Part shown: piece by piece, positions 16,948-25,325 of the stretch | Numbering within the stretch: the first letter of the stretch is position 1 | Layout: each line of letters opens with the position of its first letter | Source of the DNA: Bordetella genomosp. 11 | Lineage (GTDB): Bacteria > Pseudomonadota > Gammaproteobacteria > Burkholderiales > Burkholderiaceae_B | Length of the DNA: 64,000 nucleotides | Direction of reading: 5' to 3' | Assembly: GCF_002261215.1 (NCBI RefSeq) | Contig: NZ_NEVS01000004.1 | Location: 3,658,001 to 3,722,000, forward strand | The notes under the pieces: generated by a model | Database searches by the model: none | What the model saw: the letters and a program-made list of their open reading frames with translations, nothing else | Told to the model about the DNA's origin: nothing | Translations under genes and position numbers: made by a program

Positions 16948-18351
16948 TCAGCCCTTGGCCGCCGCCGGGCGCTGGCGATATTTCAGGCGCATCACACTGG
17001 CGACGGCCGCCGCGGCGGCGAACACGGCGCCCAGCCACAAGGCCAGGATCGCGCCGCGCTCGGTCGACACGTGAAAGCAGGCGGCCACCAGGGCCGCGCC
17101 GCTGGATTGGCCCAGCAGGCGCACCGTCCCGACCATGCCGCTGGCCCCGCCCGCGCGCTCCGGCGGCGCGGCGGTGATCAGGGCCCGCACATTGGGCGAC
17201 TGGAAGAAGCCGAAGCCCGCGCCGCACACCGCCAGGCGCCAGCACAGGGCGAAGACCGACGGCTCGGCCGGCATGGTGGCCAGCAGCACCATGCCCACGG
17301 CCAGCATGGCCATTCCGATGCCGGCCAGGATGCCGACGTGCATGCGATCGGACAGGCGGCCCGCGATGGGCGCCATCACGGCCACCAGCACCGGCCACGG
17401 CGTGATCAGGAAGCCGGTCTCCACCTGTGTATAGCCCAGCACGTTCTGCAGCATGAAGGGCAGCGACACGAAGGCCAGCGACTGGGTCGCGAATGAGCAC
17501 ACCCCCGTGGCCGCCGACAGCGCGAACACCGGCCGGCGCAGCAGATCCACCGCGAGAAAAGGCGCCGGGTGGCCTGCCTGGCGCTTAAGCAGCAGAAGCA
17601 GGCACACGACGCACAGCACCGAGGTGATCACGATGGTTCGCGCGGCGGCCAGCTGGGCGCCCTCGTTCAGGCTGAACACCAGCAGCGCGAGGAACCCGGC
17701 GCACAATACCGCGCCCAGCGTGTCGAACGGACGCCGCGTGCGCGTCGTGACGGGCAGCGCGCGCAGGCTGAAATAGATGGCGATCATGCCCACCGGCACG
17801 TTGATCAGGAACAGCCAATGCCAGGTGGCCACCGTCAGCACCAGCGATGCTGCCGTCGGGCCGGCGGCGAAGGCCAGCGCGACCATCACCGAGTTCAGCC
17901 CCACACCGCGCCCCAGCAGCTTTTCCGGGTAGATGAAGCGCAGCATCGCGCCGTTTACCGCCATGGTGGCTGCCGCTCCCAAGCCTTGCACCACACGGCC
18001 GGCGACCAGCCATTCCAGATCGGGCGCCATGCCGCACGCCAGCGAGGCCAGCGTGAACAGCACCAGGCCGAACACCATGATGCGCCGGTGACCGACGATC
18101 TCGCCCAGCGTGGCGGCCGGCAGCAGGGCCGCGACCATGGATAGCTGGTAGGAGCTGATCACCCAGATCGAGCGGGCTTCCGTAGTCTGCAGGTCGCGCG
18201 CGATGGCGGGCAACGCCGTATTCGCGATGGCCGTATCCAGGCTGGCCATGCACACGCCCAGCAGCAGGCCGAGGGTGGCCGCCCAGCGCTGGTTGGCGGG
18301 CATGCCCGCGCCGAAGGGATAGGCTTTTTTAACCGCGAAGGAGAGGAACAT
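16948..18351 (-). CDS. MFS drug/metabolite exporter (DHA2-like)
   Basis: A 467-residue major-facilitator transporter with about 14 hydrophobic segments, as in the EmrB/QacA (DHA2) family. It has the N-terminal LDTAIANTALPAIARDL motif (motif D1), GHRRIMVFG (motif A) and GRVVQGLGAAATM. Members are proton-driven exporters of drugs or metabolites. No linked membrane-fusion protein or regulator is seen. ATG 18351 is used; ATG 18303 would shorten it by 16 residues and still retain the first helix. The end lies 12 bases from the convergent EAL gene. Confidence 0.88.
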   Translation of the reverse strand: MFLSFAVKKAYPFGAGMPANQRWAATLGLLLGVCMASLDTAIANTALPAIARDLQTTEARSIWVISSYQLSMVAALLPAATLGEIVGHRRIMVFGLVLFTLASLACGMAPDLEWLVAGRVVQGLGAAATMAVNGAMLRFIYPEKLLGRGVGLNSVMVALAFAAGPTAASLVLTVATWHWLFLINVPVGMIAIYFSLRALPVTTRTRRPFDTLGAVLCAGFLALLVFSLNEGAQLAAARTIVITSVLCVVCLLLLLKRQAGHPAPFLAVDLLRRPVFALSAATGVCSFATQSLAFVSLPFMLQNVLGYTQVETGFLITPWPVLVAVMAPIAGRLSDRMHVGILAGIGMAMLAVGMVLLATMPAEPSVFALCWRLAVCGAGFGFFQSPNVRALITAAPPERAGGASGMVGTVRLLGQSSGAALVAACFHVSTERGAILALWLGAVFAAAAAVASVMRLKYRQRPAAAKG

Positions 18352-18587
18352 CCGGCACCAGAAGGCAGTTGGAATGCGCCCGGCAATACAGCGGGCGGCG
18401 CGGGCAGCCCCGCCTCGCCAGGCCGGGGGTCAGCCAGGCAAAAACGGGTAACGGTGTACTGCCTGGAAGGTGGCGCTGTCAAACCGCGGGGCACTTGGGC
18501 ATGAATTTTGCAGAATAACCCCAGCGGTCCGGCCCGCCCCTTCCGGGCGATGCGGCTGACGGCCGCGCCATCGTCAAGGAGGCCGCC
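18352..18587. other. Intergenic region, exporter / DUF378 gene
   Basis: 236 bases between divergent genes. AAGGAGG at its right end is a near-perfect ribosome site for the DUF378 gene. I see no other clear element. Confidence 0.4.
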
Positions 18588-18842
18588 ATGGCCCTGAACA
18601 TGACCCATACCCCCTCCGGCAGCACGGGCATCAGTATCCTGACGCCCCTGGATTGGATCGCCCTGGTCCTCGCCATCATCGGCGGGCTCAACTGGGGACT
18701 GGTCGGTGCATTCAGCTTCGACCTCGTCGCGGCCATTTTCGGCGCGGGATCCACCATCGCCCGCCTCGTCTACATCCTGGTGGGCCTGGCCGCCCTGTAT
18801 CTGATCTACTTCGCGATCCGGGCCGGATCCGTCAAGGCTTGA
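18588..18842 (+). CDS. DUF378 small membrane protein
   Basis: An 84-residue membrane protein of the DUF378 family. It has two hydrophobic helices: LDWIALVLAIIGGLNWGLVGAF (with the family NWGL motif) and IARLVYILVGLAALYLIYFAI. It has a strong AAGGAGG ribosome site 6 bases before the ATG. The function of the family is unknown; members are common, short and well expressed in many bacteria. A GC hairpin follows the stop codon. Confidence 0.9.
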   Translation: MALNMTHTPSGSTGISILTPLDWIALVLAIIGGLNWGLVGAFSFDLVAAIFGAGSTIARLVYILVGLAALYLIYFAIRAGSVKA

Positions 18843-18850
18843 CCTTGCGA

Positions 18851-18877
18851 GCGCCCCGCCCGCGGCGGGCGGGGCGC
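18851..18877 (+). terminator. GC-rich hairpin after the DUF378 gene
   Basis: A perfect 12-bp stem (GCGCCCCGCCCG paired with CGGGCGGGGCGC) with a 3-base loop, starting 8 bases after the stop. It is followed by GGCTTGT, so the U-tract is weak. A terminator or mRNA 3' stabiliser is likely. Confidence 0.6.
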
Positions 18878-18947
18878 GGCTTGTCCGCCCGCGAGATCCG
18901 GCCCGCGAGCACGGCACCGCGAGGCCAGCGCGTGGCGCGAACGACGA

Positions 18948-19886
18948 TTACCCCAGCAGCATCCAGTGCAACAGAACCGTCAGCGACACCAGCGAACCGA
19001 CCGTCGACAGCAGAATGGTGCGCGCCGTGATGACGGCCTCGCGCCGATAGAACTCCGCCAGCATGAAAGGGCCCGTGCCCGTGGGCAGGGCCGCCAGCAG
19101 CACCGCCATCTGCGCCAGCGGTACCGGCATCGCGAAAACGCGGGCCGCCAGCCACCATGTCAGCGCCGGCTGCAGCACAAGCTTGCCGGCCGTCAGCGCC
19201 AGCGAGACACGCCGCGATTGCGCCGCCGCCCGCTTCTCGGCCAGGAACAATCCCAGGCACACCAGCGCGCACGGCGTGGCGGCGGCCCCCAGCAAATCCA
19301 GGAAACGATCGGCCGCCGCCGGCACCGGCAGGCCCGCCACGGCCACCAGGGCGCCGGCCGCCGGCGCCACGATCAGCGGATTGCGGGTCATGCCTCGCAG
19401 CACTTTCAAGCCCGCCTTGTGCGGCGCGCGCTCGGTCTGCAGCCCCACCTCGATCAGCGCCACCGTAATGGCGAACAACACCGACACCACCAGCAGCGTC
19501 GCGATGGTGGCAGGCGCCATCCCCGCGTTGCCGAACAGCGCGAGAATGAGCGGAAAGCCGATATAGGCCGTGTTGGCATACGAGGCGGCGATGGCGTCGA
19601 CGCTGGCATCGACCAGATGACGTCCCAGCCGCAGACGCCATACCAAAGTCACGATGAAAACAGCCGCGCTGCCCAGACCGAAGGCGGCCACGAAGGCAGG
19701 CTGGTACAGCTGGCTCCAGGTGGCGTGCGCCATCAGCTTGAACAGCAGCGCGGGCAGCGCCAGCCAGACGACGAAACGATTCAGCTCCACACAAGCGGCG
19801 GGCCCTACGATGCCGCGCCGGCGCAGGACGAAGCCGGCCAGGATCAGAGCGAAGATGGGAGCAAGGATTTGCAGGGTGGAGAACAT
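18948..19886 (-). CDS. AEC-family transporter (auxin efflux carrier-like)
   Basis: A 312-residue membrane protein with about ten hydrophobic segments in the AEC family pattern, two five-helix halves. Its opening LQILAPIFALILAGFVLRRRGI and the conserved YANTAYIGFPLILALFG, CALVCLGLFL and LPTGTGPFMLAEFY blocks are typical. Bacterial members move malonate, malate or other organic acids. It is divergent from a LysR regulator across 163 bases, a common arrangement in which the regulator controls the transporter. Confidence 0.88.
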   Translation of the reverse strand: MFSTLQILAPIFALILAGFVLRRRGIVGPAACVELNRFVVWLALPALLFKLMAHATWSQLYQPAFVAAFGLGSAAVFIVTLVWRLRLGRHLVDASVDAIAASYANTAYIGFPLILALFGNAGMAPATIATLLVVSVLFAITVALIEVGLQTERAPHKAGLKVLRGMTRNPLIVAPAAGALVAVAGLPVPAAADRFLDLLGAAATPCALVCLGLFLAEKRAAAQSRRVSLALTAGKLVLQPALTWWLAARVFAMPVPLAQMAVLLAALPTGTGPFMLAEFYRREAVITARTILLSTVGSLVSLTVLLHWMLLG

Positions 19887-20049
19887 GGCGGGAAACCTTC
19901 ACCGGCGATATCGCGTGCCGGGTGCTACGCGGCCGCCGTGCAGAGGGCCCGCGGGCACGGCCGCGGTCACGACGGTTCGCGCAGCGTAGTTCCCCACCGC
20001 AATACAATCCAATTCTTTATTCGGCCTTCAACAATACCTTTTCTGCATC

Positions 20050-20928
20050 GTGCTGGACATCAAACCCCTGCGTTACTTCGTCACCCTGGCGGAGACGCGC
20101 CATTTCGGCCGCGCCGCGGCGCGCCTGCATCTGTCGCAGCCTCCGCTAAGCCGCCAACTGGCCAGCCTGGAAGCGGCGCTAGGCGTCAAACTGCTGGAGC
20201 GCAACCCCCGCATGGTGGCACTGACACCGGCGGGCGAACGCTTTCTCGTCGACGCCAAGGCCATCCTGGCGGCCGTGGAACAGGCCGGCCGCAATGCGCA
20301 GGCCGCCGCGCGCGGCGACGCCGGCGCCCTATCCATCGGCTTCACCATGTACGCCGCCTATAGCGTCATCCCCACCTACGCCAAGGCCTATGGCAGCGCA
20401 TACCCGGAGGTGGCGCTGAAACTCCGGGAGGTCGTATCGCAGGACCTTGCCGCCCAGGTACTGGACGGCCGCATCGACGCCGCGGTGGTGATGGCCGGCG
20501 GCCATTTCGGCGAACTGTCCAACCGCGTCGTGGTACGCGAACCGCTGTGCGTGGCGCTATCGCGCGGCCATCCACGCGCGCGCAGCCGCCGCCCGATGCG
20601 CATCGGCCAGTTGGCCGGCGAGCCGTTCATCATGACGTCCAGCGAGGTCGGCCCGGCACTGCGCGCGAACATCGTCGAGCATTGCCGCCAGGCGGGTTTC
20701 GAACCCATCGTGCGGTTGGAAGTACAGTTGCAGCAAACCGTGCTGAATATGGTGGACGAAGGCGTGGGCGTCGCCCTGGTACCCTCTTCCATGCGCAAGT
20801 CGCGCCTGCCGGGCGTGGCGTTCCGGCCGCTGGCCAATGCGCCGCACTCCGAGCTGGTCCTGCTGTGGTCGCCCCGCAACCGCAATCCCTGCCTATCCAA
20901 TTTCCTGGCGCTGGCGACGCCGGCCTAG
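20050..20928 (+). CDS. LysR-family transcriptional regulator
   Basis: A 292-residue LysR regulator. The N-terminal winged helix-turn-helix is clear (LRYFVTLAETRHFGRAAARLHLSQPPLSRQLASLEAALG, within residues 7-45), followed by the linker helix and a two-lobed effector-binding domain (about 90-292). The FGRAA and SQPPLSRQ pattern is shared by CatR/BenM-type aromatic and organic-acid regulators. Translation starts at GTG. It is divergent from the AEC carrier and probably regulates it. The inducer is unknown. Confidence 0.93.
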   Translation: MLDIKPLRYFVTLAETRHFGRAAARLHLSQPPLSRQLASLEAALGVKLLERNPRMVALTPAGERFLVDAKAILAAVEQAGRNAQAAARGDAGALSIGFTMYAAYSVIPTYAKAYGSAYPEVALKLREVVSQDLAAQVLDGRIDAAVVMAGGHFGELSNRVVVREPLCVALSRGHPRARSRRPMRIGQLAGEPFIMTSSEVGPALRANIVEHCRQAGFEPIVRLEVQLQQTVLNMVDEGVGVALVPSSMRKSRLPGVAFRPLANAPHSELVLLWSPRNRNPCLSNFLALATPA

Positions 20929-20939
20929 AGAGTTCCGAG

Positions 20940-22790
20940 ATGCCCCGCTTCCCGAATCCGATCTACCGCCGCTTCGAAACGCTGATCGATCCTTTCCGTC
21001 CGGCGCAGGACGAACCGCCGCCCGACGACGTGCTGCGCTTCTACCGGCACTACCTGCGCCAGGTGCGCACCGCGCTGCTTTTCCTGCTGCTCGTGGGGCT
21101 GGCCGGCGCGCTGATCGACGTCACGCTGTTTCGCTTCCTGGGCCGCATCGTCGACCTGGTCCGGGGCCAGCCCGTGGCCGCGTTTTTCGCCGAACATGGC
21201 AAGACGCTGATCGGCATGGCACTGGTGGTCCTGGTCCTGCGCCCCATCGTCACGGGCCTGCACGATATGCTGGTGCACCAGACACTGTCGCCCGGGCTGA
21301 CCACGCTGGTTCGCTGGCAGAACCACCGCTACGTGGTGAAGCAGGGCCTGGGATTCTTCCACAGCGATTTCGCCGGCCGCATCGCCAACCGCATCCTGCA
21401 GACGGGCGTGGCGCTGCGCGAATCGACGCTGCAGGCCGTGGACGCGGTGTGGCATGTACTGATCTATTCGGGCAGCGCGCTGATCCTGTTCTTCGATGCG
21501 GACTGGCGGCTGACCATTCCGCTGATCATCTGGATCGTGGGCTACATCCTGACGCTGATCCGCTTCGTCCCGCGCGTCAAATCGCGCTCGGCGACGGCGT
21601 CCGAGGCCAGCTCGAAACTGATGGGCCGCATCGTGGACGGCTATACCAACATCGGTACGCTCAAGCTTTTCGCGCACAGCCAGCGCGAGGAACTCTACGC
21701 GCGCGAAGCGATGGCGGAACAGACGGGCAAGGCGCAGATGGCGGCGCGCCTGGTCACGGGAATGGGGTTCACCATCGCGATCCTGAACGGCATCCTGATC
21801 GCCGGCACGCCGGGGCTGGCGCTGTGGCTATGGAGCGAGGGCCGCATGTCCGTGGGCGATATCGCACTGGCAACCGGCCTGGCGATGCGGATCGCCGATA
21901 TGTCCGGGTGGATCATGTGGGTGGTGAACGGGATTTTCGAGAACGTGGGGACGGTGCAAGATGGCATCCGGACGATCGCGCGGCCGCGGGTGGTGGCGGA
22001 CGATGTGGACGCGAAGCCCTTGCACGTCACCCATGGACGGATTTGCTTCGAAAACGTGGGGTTCGGGTACGGCAAGGGTGGCCTGGTGTTTACGAGGCTG
22101 AACCTGGATGTGGCGCCGGGAGAAAAAATCGGGCTGATCGGGCCGTCGGGGGCGGGCAAGTCGTCGCTGGTGAGCATTCTGCTGCGGCTGTACGACGTGG
22201 AGGCGGGGCGCATTCTGATCGACGGGCAGGATATCACCAAGGTGACGCAGGAATCGCTGCGCGCGCAGATCGGGGTGGTGACGCAGGATACGTCGCTGCT
22301 GCATCGTTCGCTACGCGAGAACCTGCTGTACGGCCGGCCGGATGCGAGCGAGGAAGCGCTGATGCATGCGATCCGGCAGGCACGCGCCGATGAGTTCATT
22401 TTCGACCTGACGGACGGGGAAGGCCATCGCGGACTGGACGCGAATGTGGGAGAACGGGGTGTCAAGCTGTCGGGCGGACAGCGGCAACGTATCGCGATCG
22501 CGCGGGTGCTGTTGAAGGACGCGCCGATTCTGGTGCTGGACGAAGCGACGTCGGCGCTGGATTCCGATGTGGAGGCGGCGATCCAGGAGAACCTGGAGAC
22601 GCTGATGCACGGAAAGACCGTGATCGCGATCGCGCATCGGCTGTCGACGATTGCCAGGATGGATCGGCTGGTGGTGATGGAACATGGGAACATCGTGGAG
22701 ATGGGCACCCATGCGGCATTGCTGGCGCACGACGGGGTGTATGCGAGGTTGTGGCGTCGGCAGACCGGGGGGTTCGTGGGATTGGAGTGA
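20940..22790 (+). CDS. ABC exporter, fused membrane and ATPase domains
   Basis: A 616-residue half-transporter with one six-helix exporter domain (about residues 35-330) and one nucleotide-binding domain (about 365-600). Walker A GPSGAGKSS is near residue 400, signature LSGGQRQR near 510, Walker B ILVLDEATSALD and the switch His in IAIAHRLST. It probably works as a homodimer. The start at 20940 is 11 bases after the LysR stop. Codon use changes part way through: the 3' part, from about 21,900, uses many GGG, GTG, GCG and TCG codons, whereas the 5' part favours GGC and GCC. Substrate unknown. Confidence 0.9.
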   Translation: MPRFPNPIYRRFETLIDPFRPAQDEPPPDDVLRFYRHYLRQVRTALLFLLLVGLAGALIDVTLFRFLGRIVDLVRGQPVAAFFAEHGKTLIGMALVVLVLRPIVTGLHDMLVHQTLSPGLTTLVRWQNHRYVVKQGLGFFHSDFAGRIANRILQTGVALRESTLQAVDAVWHVLIYSGSALILFFDADWRLTIPLIIWIVGYILTLIRFVPRVKSRSATASEASSKLMGRIVDGYTNIGTLKLFAHSQREELYAREAMAEQTGKAQMAARLVTGMGFTIAILNGILIAGTPGLALWLWSEGRMSVGDIALATGLAMRIADMSGWIMWVVNGIFENVGTVQDGIRTIARPRVVADDVDAKPLHVTHGRICFENVGFGYGKGGLVFTRLNLDVAPGEKIGLIGPSGAGKSSLVSILLRLYDVEAGRILIDGQDITKVTQESLRAQIGVVTQDTSLLHRSLRENLLYGRPDASEEALMHAIRQARADEFIFDLTDGEGHRGLDANVGERGVKLSGGQRQRIAIARVLLKDAPILVLDEATSALDSDVEAAIQENLETLMHGKTVIAIAHRLSTIARMDRLVVMEHGNIVEMGTHAALLAHDGVYARLWRRQTGGFVGLE

Positions 22791-22854
22791 TCCGGCGGGG
22801 TAGCGTTTGCTGGTGCGTTGACGGTTGCTGTCGGCGGGTGTTTTGCTGATCCCG

Positions 22855-23054
22855 TCCGTCGGGGGTGGTGCCTGTCGGGGCCAGCCCGGAGGAGCCGGTC
22901 CGGCGCCTTCGCGCCGGACTCCCGCGTTGTCATCCTCGTACGGCGGCCGAAGTGGCGGTGGGGTTCTTGTGCTTTTTTTGCCCGGCCGTCCTCCCTACGG
23001 ATTCCCTCGCGCGGCTCCAACGGGCTGGCCCCGACAGGCACCACCCCCGACGGA
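22855..23054 (+). repeat. 200-bp repeat with 34-bp terminal inverted repeats, left copy
   Basis: The first 34 bases (22855-22888, beginning TCCGTCGGGGGTGGTG) and the last 34 (23021-23054) are perfect inverted repeats of each other. A 22-base internal hairpin (22898-22919, GTCCGGCGC stem, CTTC loop) follows. A nearly identical copy lies inverted at 24983-25182. It has no coding capacity of its own. It looks like a non-autonomous, MITE-like or large REP-type element. Confidence 0.85.
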
Positions 23055-23233
23055 CTCCGGTTTGCCTTAGTTACGGTCGCTGCGACGATCTCGGTTCTTG
23101 CGCTTCGTCGGTGGCCATTGCTGCCGGTGGAAGATTTTGCGGCGCACGTCGATCGCCGGCCGCCCAGCGCGGCCAGCGATCGCCTACACGGTGCGTCATG
23201 CCGCGGATGCTTTCGTGCGACGGCCTTGCATCT

Positions 23234-23270
23234 GGAGTGGATGCCGTTGCATGCGCGCATCCGCATGTGC
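23234..23270 (+). repeat. 37-bp direct repeat, left copy
   Basis: A 37-base sequence starting GGAGTGGATGCCGTTGC that is repeated exactly, in the same orientation, at 24703-24739 directly after the right end of the IS. Weaker similarity continues for about 45 bases beyond both copies. Confidence 0.8.
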
Positions 23271-23320
23271 CTTGGGCGAGATGGCCTACGAGCTGCGATG
23301 GTCAACCATACGCGATATGA

Positions 23321-24702
23321 GGGAGTGTCATAAATTTTGTGTTTGAGGCCTAACATAGTTGCTCCAGAGGAGCACATCATGGCTACCAAGCAGAAGGCAC
23401 CTCCCAGGGAACTGCCATCGATTCCAGCGAATTTGATGGATGAGTTTGTCAAAGGTCCGATGACGCCTGAGGCGGTACAGGATCTATCGATGGCGTTCAA
23501 GAAAGCCCTGGTCGAGCGGGCGCTTGGCGCAGAAATGGGTCAGCACTTGGGCTATGCCGCGGGCACGGACCCGCCGGCAGGCACCACGAACCATCGCAAC
23601 GGCACGAGTGGCAAGACGGTGATAACCGATGATGGGCCGCTGCGGGTCGATATTCCGCGAGATCGGGAAGGCAGTTTTGCGCCGATCCTGATTTCCAAGC
23701 ATAAGCGGCGCTTTACGGGATTCGATGACAAGATCATCGCCATGTATGCCCGCGGGATGACGGTGCGCGAGATCCAGGGATTTCTGGTTGAGCAGTACGG
23801 CACGGAAGTCTCACTGGAGTTCATCAGCTCGGTGACTGACGCGGTTATGGAAGAGGTGGTCGCTTGGCAGAACCGGCCTTTGGAGACCATGTATCCGGTG
23901 GTGTTCTTCGACGCGTTACGGGTGAAGATCCGCGAGGATGGCGTGGTCCGCAACAAGGCGGTGTACCTGGCGCTGGGGATCTTATCGGACGGCACCCGCG
24001 ACATTCTGGGCCTGTGGATTGAGCAGACCGAGGGCTCGAAGTTCTGGATGAAGGTGTTCAACGAACTCAAGACCCGGGGCACATTGGATATCTTGATCGC
24101 CGTCACCGATGGCTTAAAGGGGATGGAGCAGGCGCTGAACGCGGTCTTCCCCAGCACGACACTGCAAACCTGCATCGTTCATCTGATGCGCAGCAGCGTG
24201 GATTATGCAAGCTGGAAAGAGCGTCGTACCGTGGCGGCAGCCTTGAGGCCGATCTACACCGCGCCCACTGTGGAGGCTGCTGAAGCCGCGCTGGCCGTGT
24301 TTGAGCAAGGCCACTGGGGCCAGAGATATCCGACCATCGCCCAGACCTGGCGTCGCGCCTGGGATCGCGTGATCCCGTTTTTTACGTTTCCCCCGGCGAT
24401 CCGAAAGATTATCTACACCACCAATGCCATTGAGAGCTTAAATGCGCAGTTGCGCCGATCGATAAAGACCCGTGAGCACTTCCCCAGTGATGACGCCGCC
24501 ACCAAGCTATTGTGGCTGGTCCTACGCAATATCACCGGAACGTGGGGCTGCGCCACGCACGACTGGAGGGTAGCCATGAACCAGTTCGCCATCATCTATG
24601 CAGAACGCTTCACCGACCCATATCACTGAGGTAGCATGAACTCTGCAGATCAAAAGTGGTACGGCATCCCAATGCTTTAAACACAAAAATTCTGACAGGC
24701 CC
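23321..24702 (+). mobile_element. IS256-family insertion sequence
   Basis: A 1,382-bp element. The imperfect terminal inverted repeats are 24 bp, at 23321-23344 (GGGAGTGTCATAAATTTTG...) and 24679-24702, with 20 of 24 positions matching. It encodes one complete IS256-type transposase. The 8 bases flanking the two ends (CGATATGA and GGAGTGGA) do not match, so the expected target-site duplication is missing. Its GC content is visibly lower than that of the surrounding genes. It sits between two inverted 200-bp repeats, at the end of the leftward T6SS accessory operon. Confidence 0.9.
23379..24629 (+). CDS. IS256-family transposase
   Basis: A 416-residue mutator-type (IS256) DDE transposase of normal length. 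Candidate catalytic residues are the Asp in VVFFDALRVKIR, the Asp in IAVTDGLKGM and the Glu in YTTNAIESLN. The CIVHLMRSS block and the C-terminal NQFAIIYAERF are typical of the family. ATG 23379 follows CAGAGGAGCA. No frameshift or stop interrupts the gene, so the element may still be active. Confidence 0.95.
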   Translation: MATKQKAPPRELPSIPANLMDEFVKGPMTPEAVQDLSMAFKKALVERALGAEMGQHLGYAAGTDPPAGTTNHRNGTSGKTVITDDGPLRVDIPRDREGSFAPILISKHKRRFTGFDDKIIAMYARGMTVREIQGFLVEQYGTEVSLEFISSVTDAVMEEVVAWQNRPLETMYPVVFFDALRVKIREDGVVRNKAVYLALGILSDGTRDILGLWIEQTEGSKFWMKVFNELKTRGTLDILIAVTDGLKGMEQALNAVFPSTTLQTCIVHLMRSSVDYASWKERRTVAAALRPIYTAPTVEAAEAALAVFEQGHWGQRYPTIAQTWRRAWDRVIPFFTFPPAIRKIIYTTNAIESLNAQLRRSIKTREHFPSDDAATKLLWLVLRNITGTWGCATHDWRVAMNQFAIIYAERFTDPYH

Positions 24703-24739
24703 GGAGTGGATGCCGTTGCATGCGCGCATCCGCATGTGC
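24703..24739 (+). repeat. 37-bp direct repeat, right copy
   Basis: Identical to 23234-23270 and in the same orientation. It begins at the first base after the IS right inverted repeat. Confidence 0.8.
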
Positions 24740-24982
24740 TTTCGGCAAAGCTGGCGTACGAGCCGAGAGGGTCAACGATACGTGGCATGGTGAACGCGTC
24801 GCCATCCTCACCGCCATCTGCATGCCGCCCGTCGCATTCAACCACCGCGTAGGCGCATCGGGGCCGCGCTGGGCGGCCTCGATGCGACGTGCAACGCAAA
24901 ATTTTCCAACGGCGGAATCGGCCGCCCACGAAGCCCAAGAACCCAACTCGCCCCAGCGGACAGTGAATAAAGCACATCGGAG

Positions 24983-25182
24983 TCCGGCGGGGGTGGTGCC
25001 TGTCGGGGCCAGCCCGTTGGAGCCGCGCGAGGGAATCCGAAGGGAGGACGGCCGGGCAAAAAACCCGCAAGAACCCCAACGCCACTTCGGCCGCCGTACG
25101 AGGATGACAACGCGGGAGTCCGGCGCGAAGGCGCCGGACCGGCCCCTTCGGGCTGGCCCCGACAGGCACCACCCCCGACGGA
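24983..25182 (-). repeat. 200-bp repeat with 34-bp terminal inverted repeats, right copy
   Basis: The inverted copy of 22855-23054, also exactly 200 bp, with terminal repeats at 24983-25016 and 25149-25182 (one mismatch between them). By eye the two copies differ at about eight positions. The internal hairpin is kept at 25118-25139. Flanking bases also match between copies, so a larger, more diverged repeat surrounds the conserved 200 bp. Confidence 0.85.
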
Positions 25183-25325
25183 CGGCATCAGCAAGACACC
25201 CGCCAACAGTAACGATCAAAGAACCGAGATCAGCAACACACCCGCGGACAGCAAAAGAACAACGCACGCCAAGAAAAACGCCACCCAACACCGCTATCGA
25301 CGGATGCGATTCAGCCAACCCAACG

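Larger units (their letters stand above)
22791..23320. other. Gene-free repeat region left of the IS
   Basis: 530 bases with no supported gene. It contains the left 200-bp repeat (22855-23054). From there to about 23,230 it holds a stretch that matches, less closely and in inverted orientation, the sequence at about 24,790-24,982. It ends with one copy of a 37-bp repeat (23234-23270) and a diverged tail that runs into the left end of the IS. Confidence 0.7.
24630..25325. other. Gene-free repeat region right of the IS
   Basis: 696 bases between the transposase stop and the DUF4150 gene, with no supported gene. It holds the IS right end (24679-24702), the second 37-bp repeat, and a diverged inverted match to the left flank (about 24,790-24,982). 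The right 200-bp repeat (24983-25182) follows. A further part, to about 25,250, repeats short motifs found left of the left copy, such as GGCGGGTGT and TTGCTGAT. Confidence 0.7.

Noticed and set aside
22898..22919. CRISPR repeat or rho-independent terminator in the 200-bp repeat
   Set aside because: There is only one hairpin per copy, with no regularly spaced repeats and no T-run. It is part of the repeat's internal symmetry.
22818..23333. Open frames inside the left repeat region
   Set aside because: They arise from the GC-rich 200-bp repeat, encode no recognisable domain, and partly recur inverted on the right side, so they are repeat artefacts.
23321..24702. Composite transposon carrying cargo between the 200-bp repeats
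   Set aside because: The only gene between them is the IS256 transposase, and the repeats encode no transposase, so there is no cargo and no evidence of joint movement.
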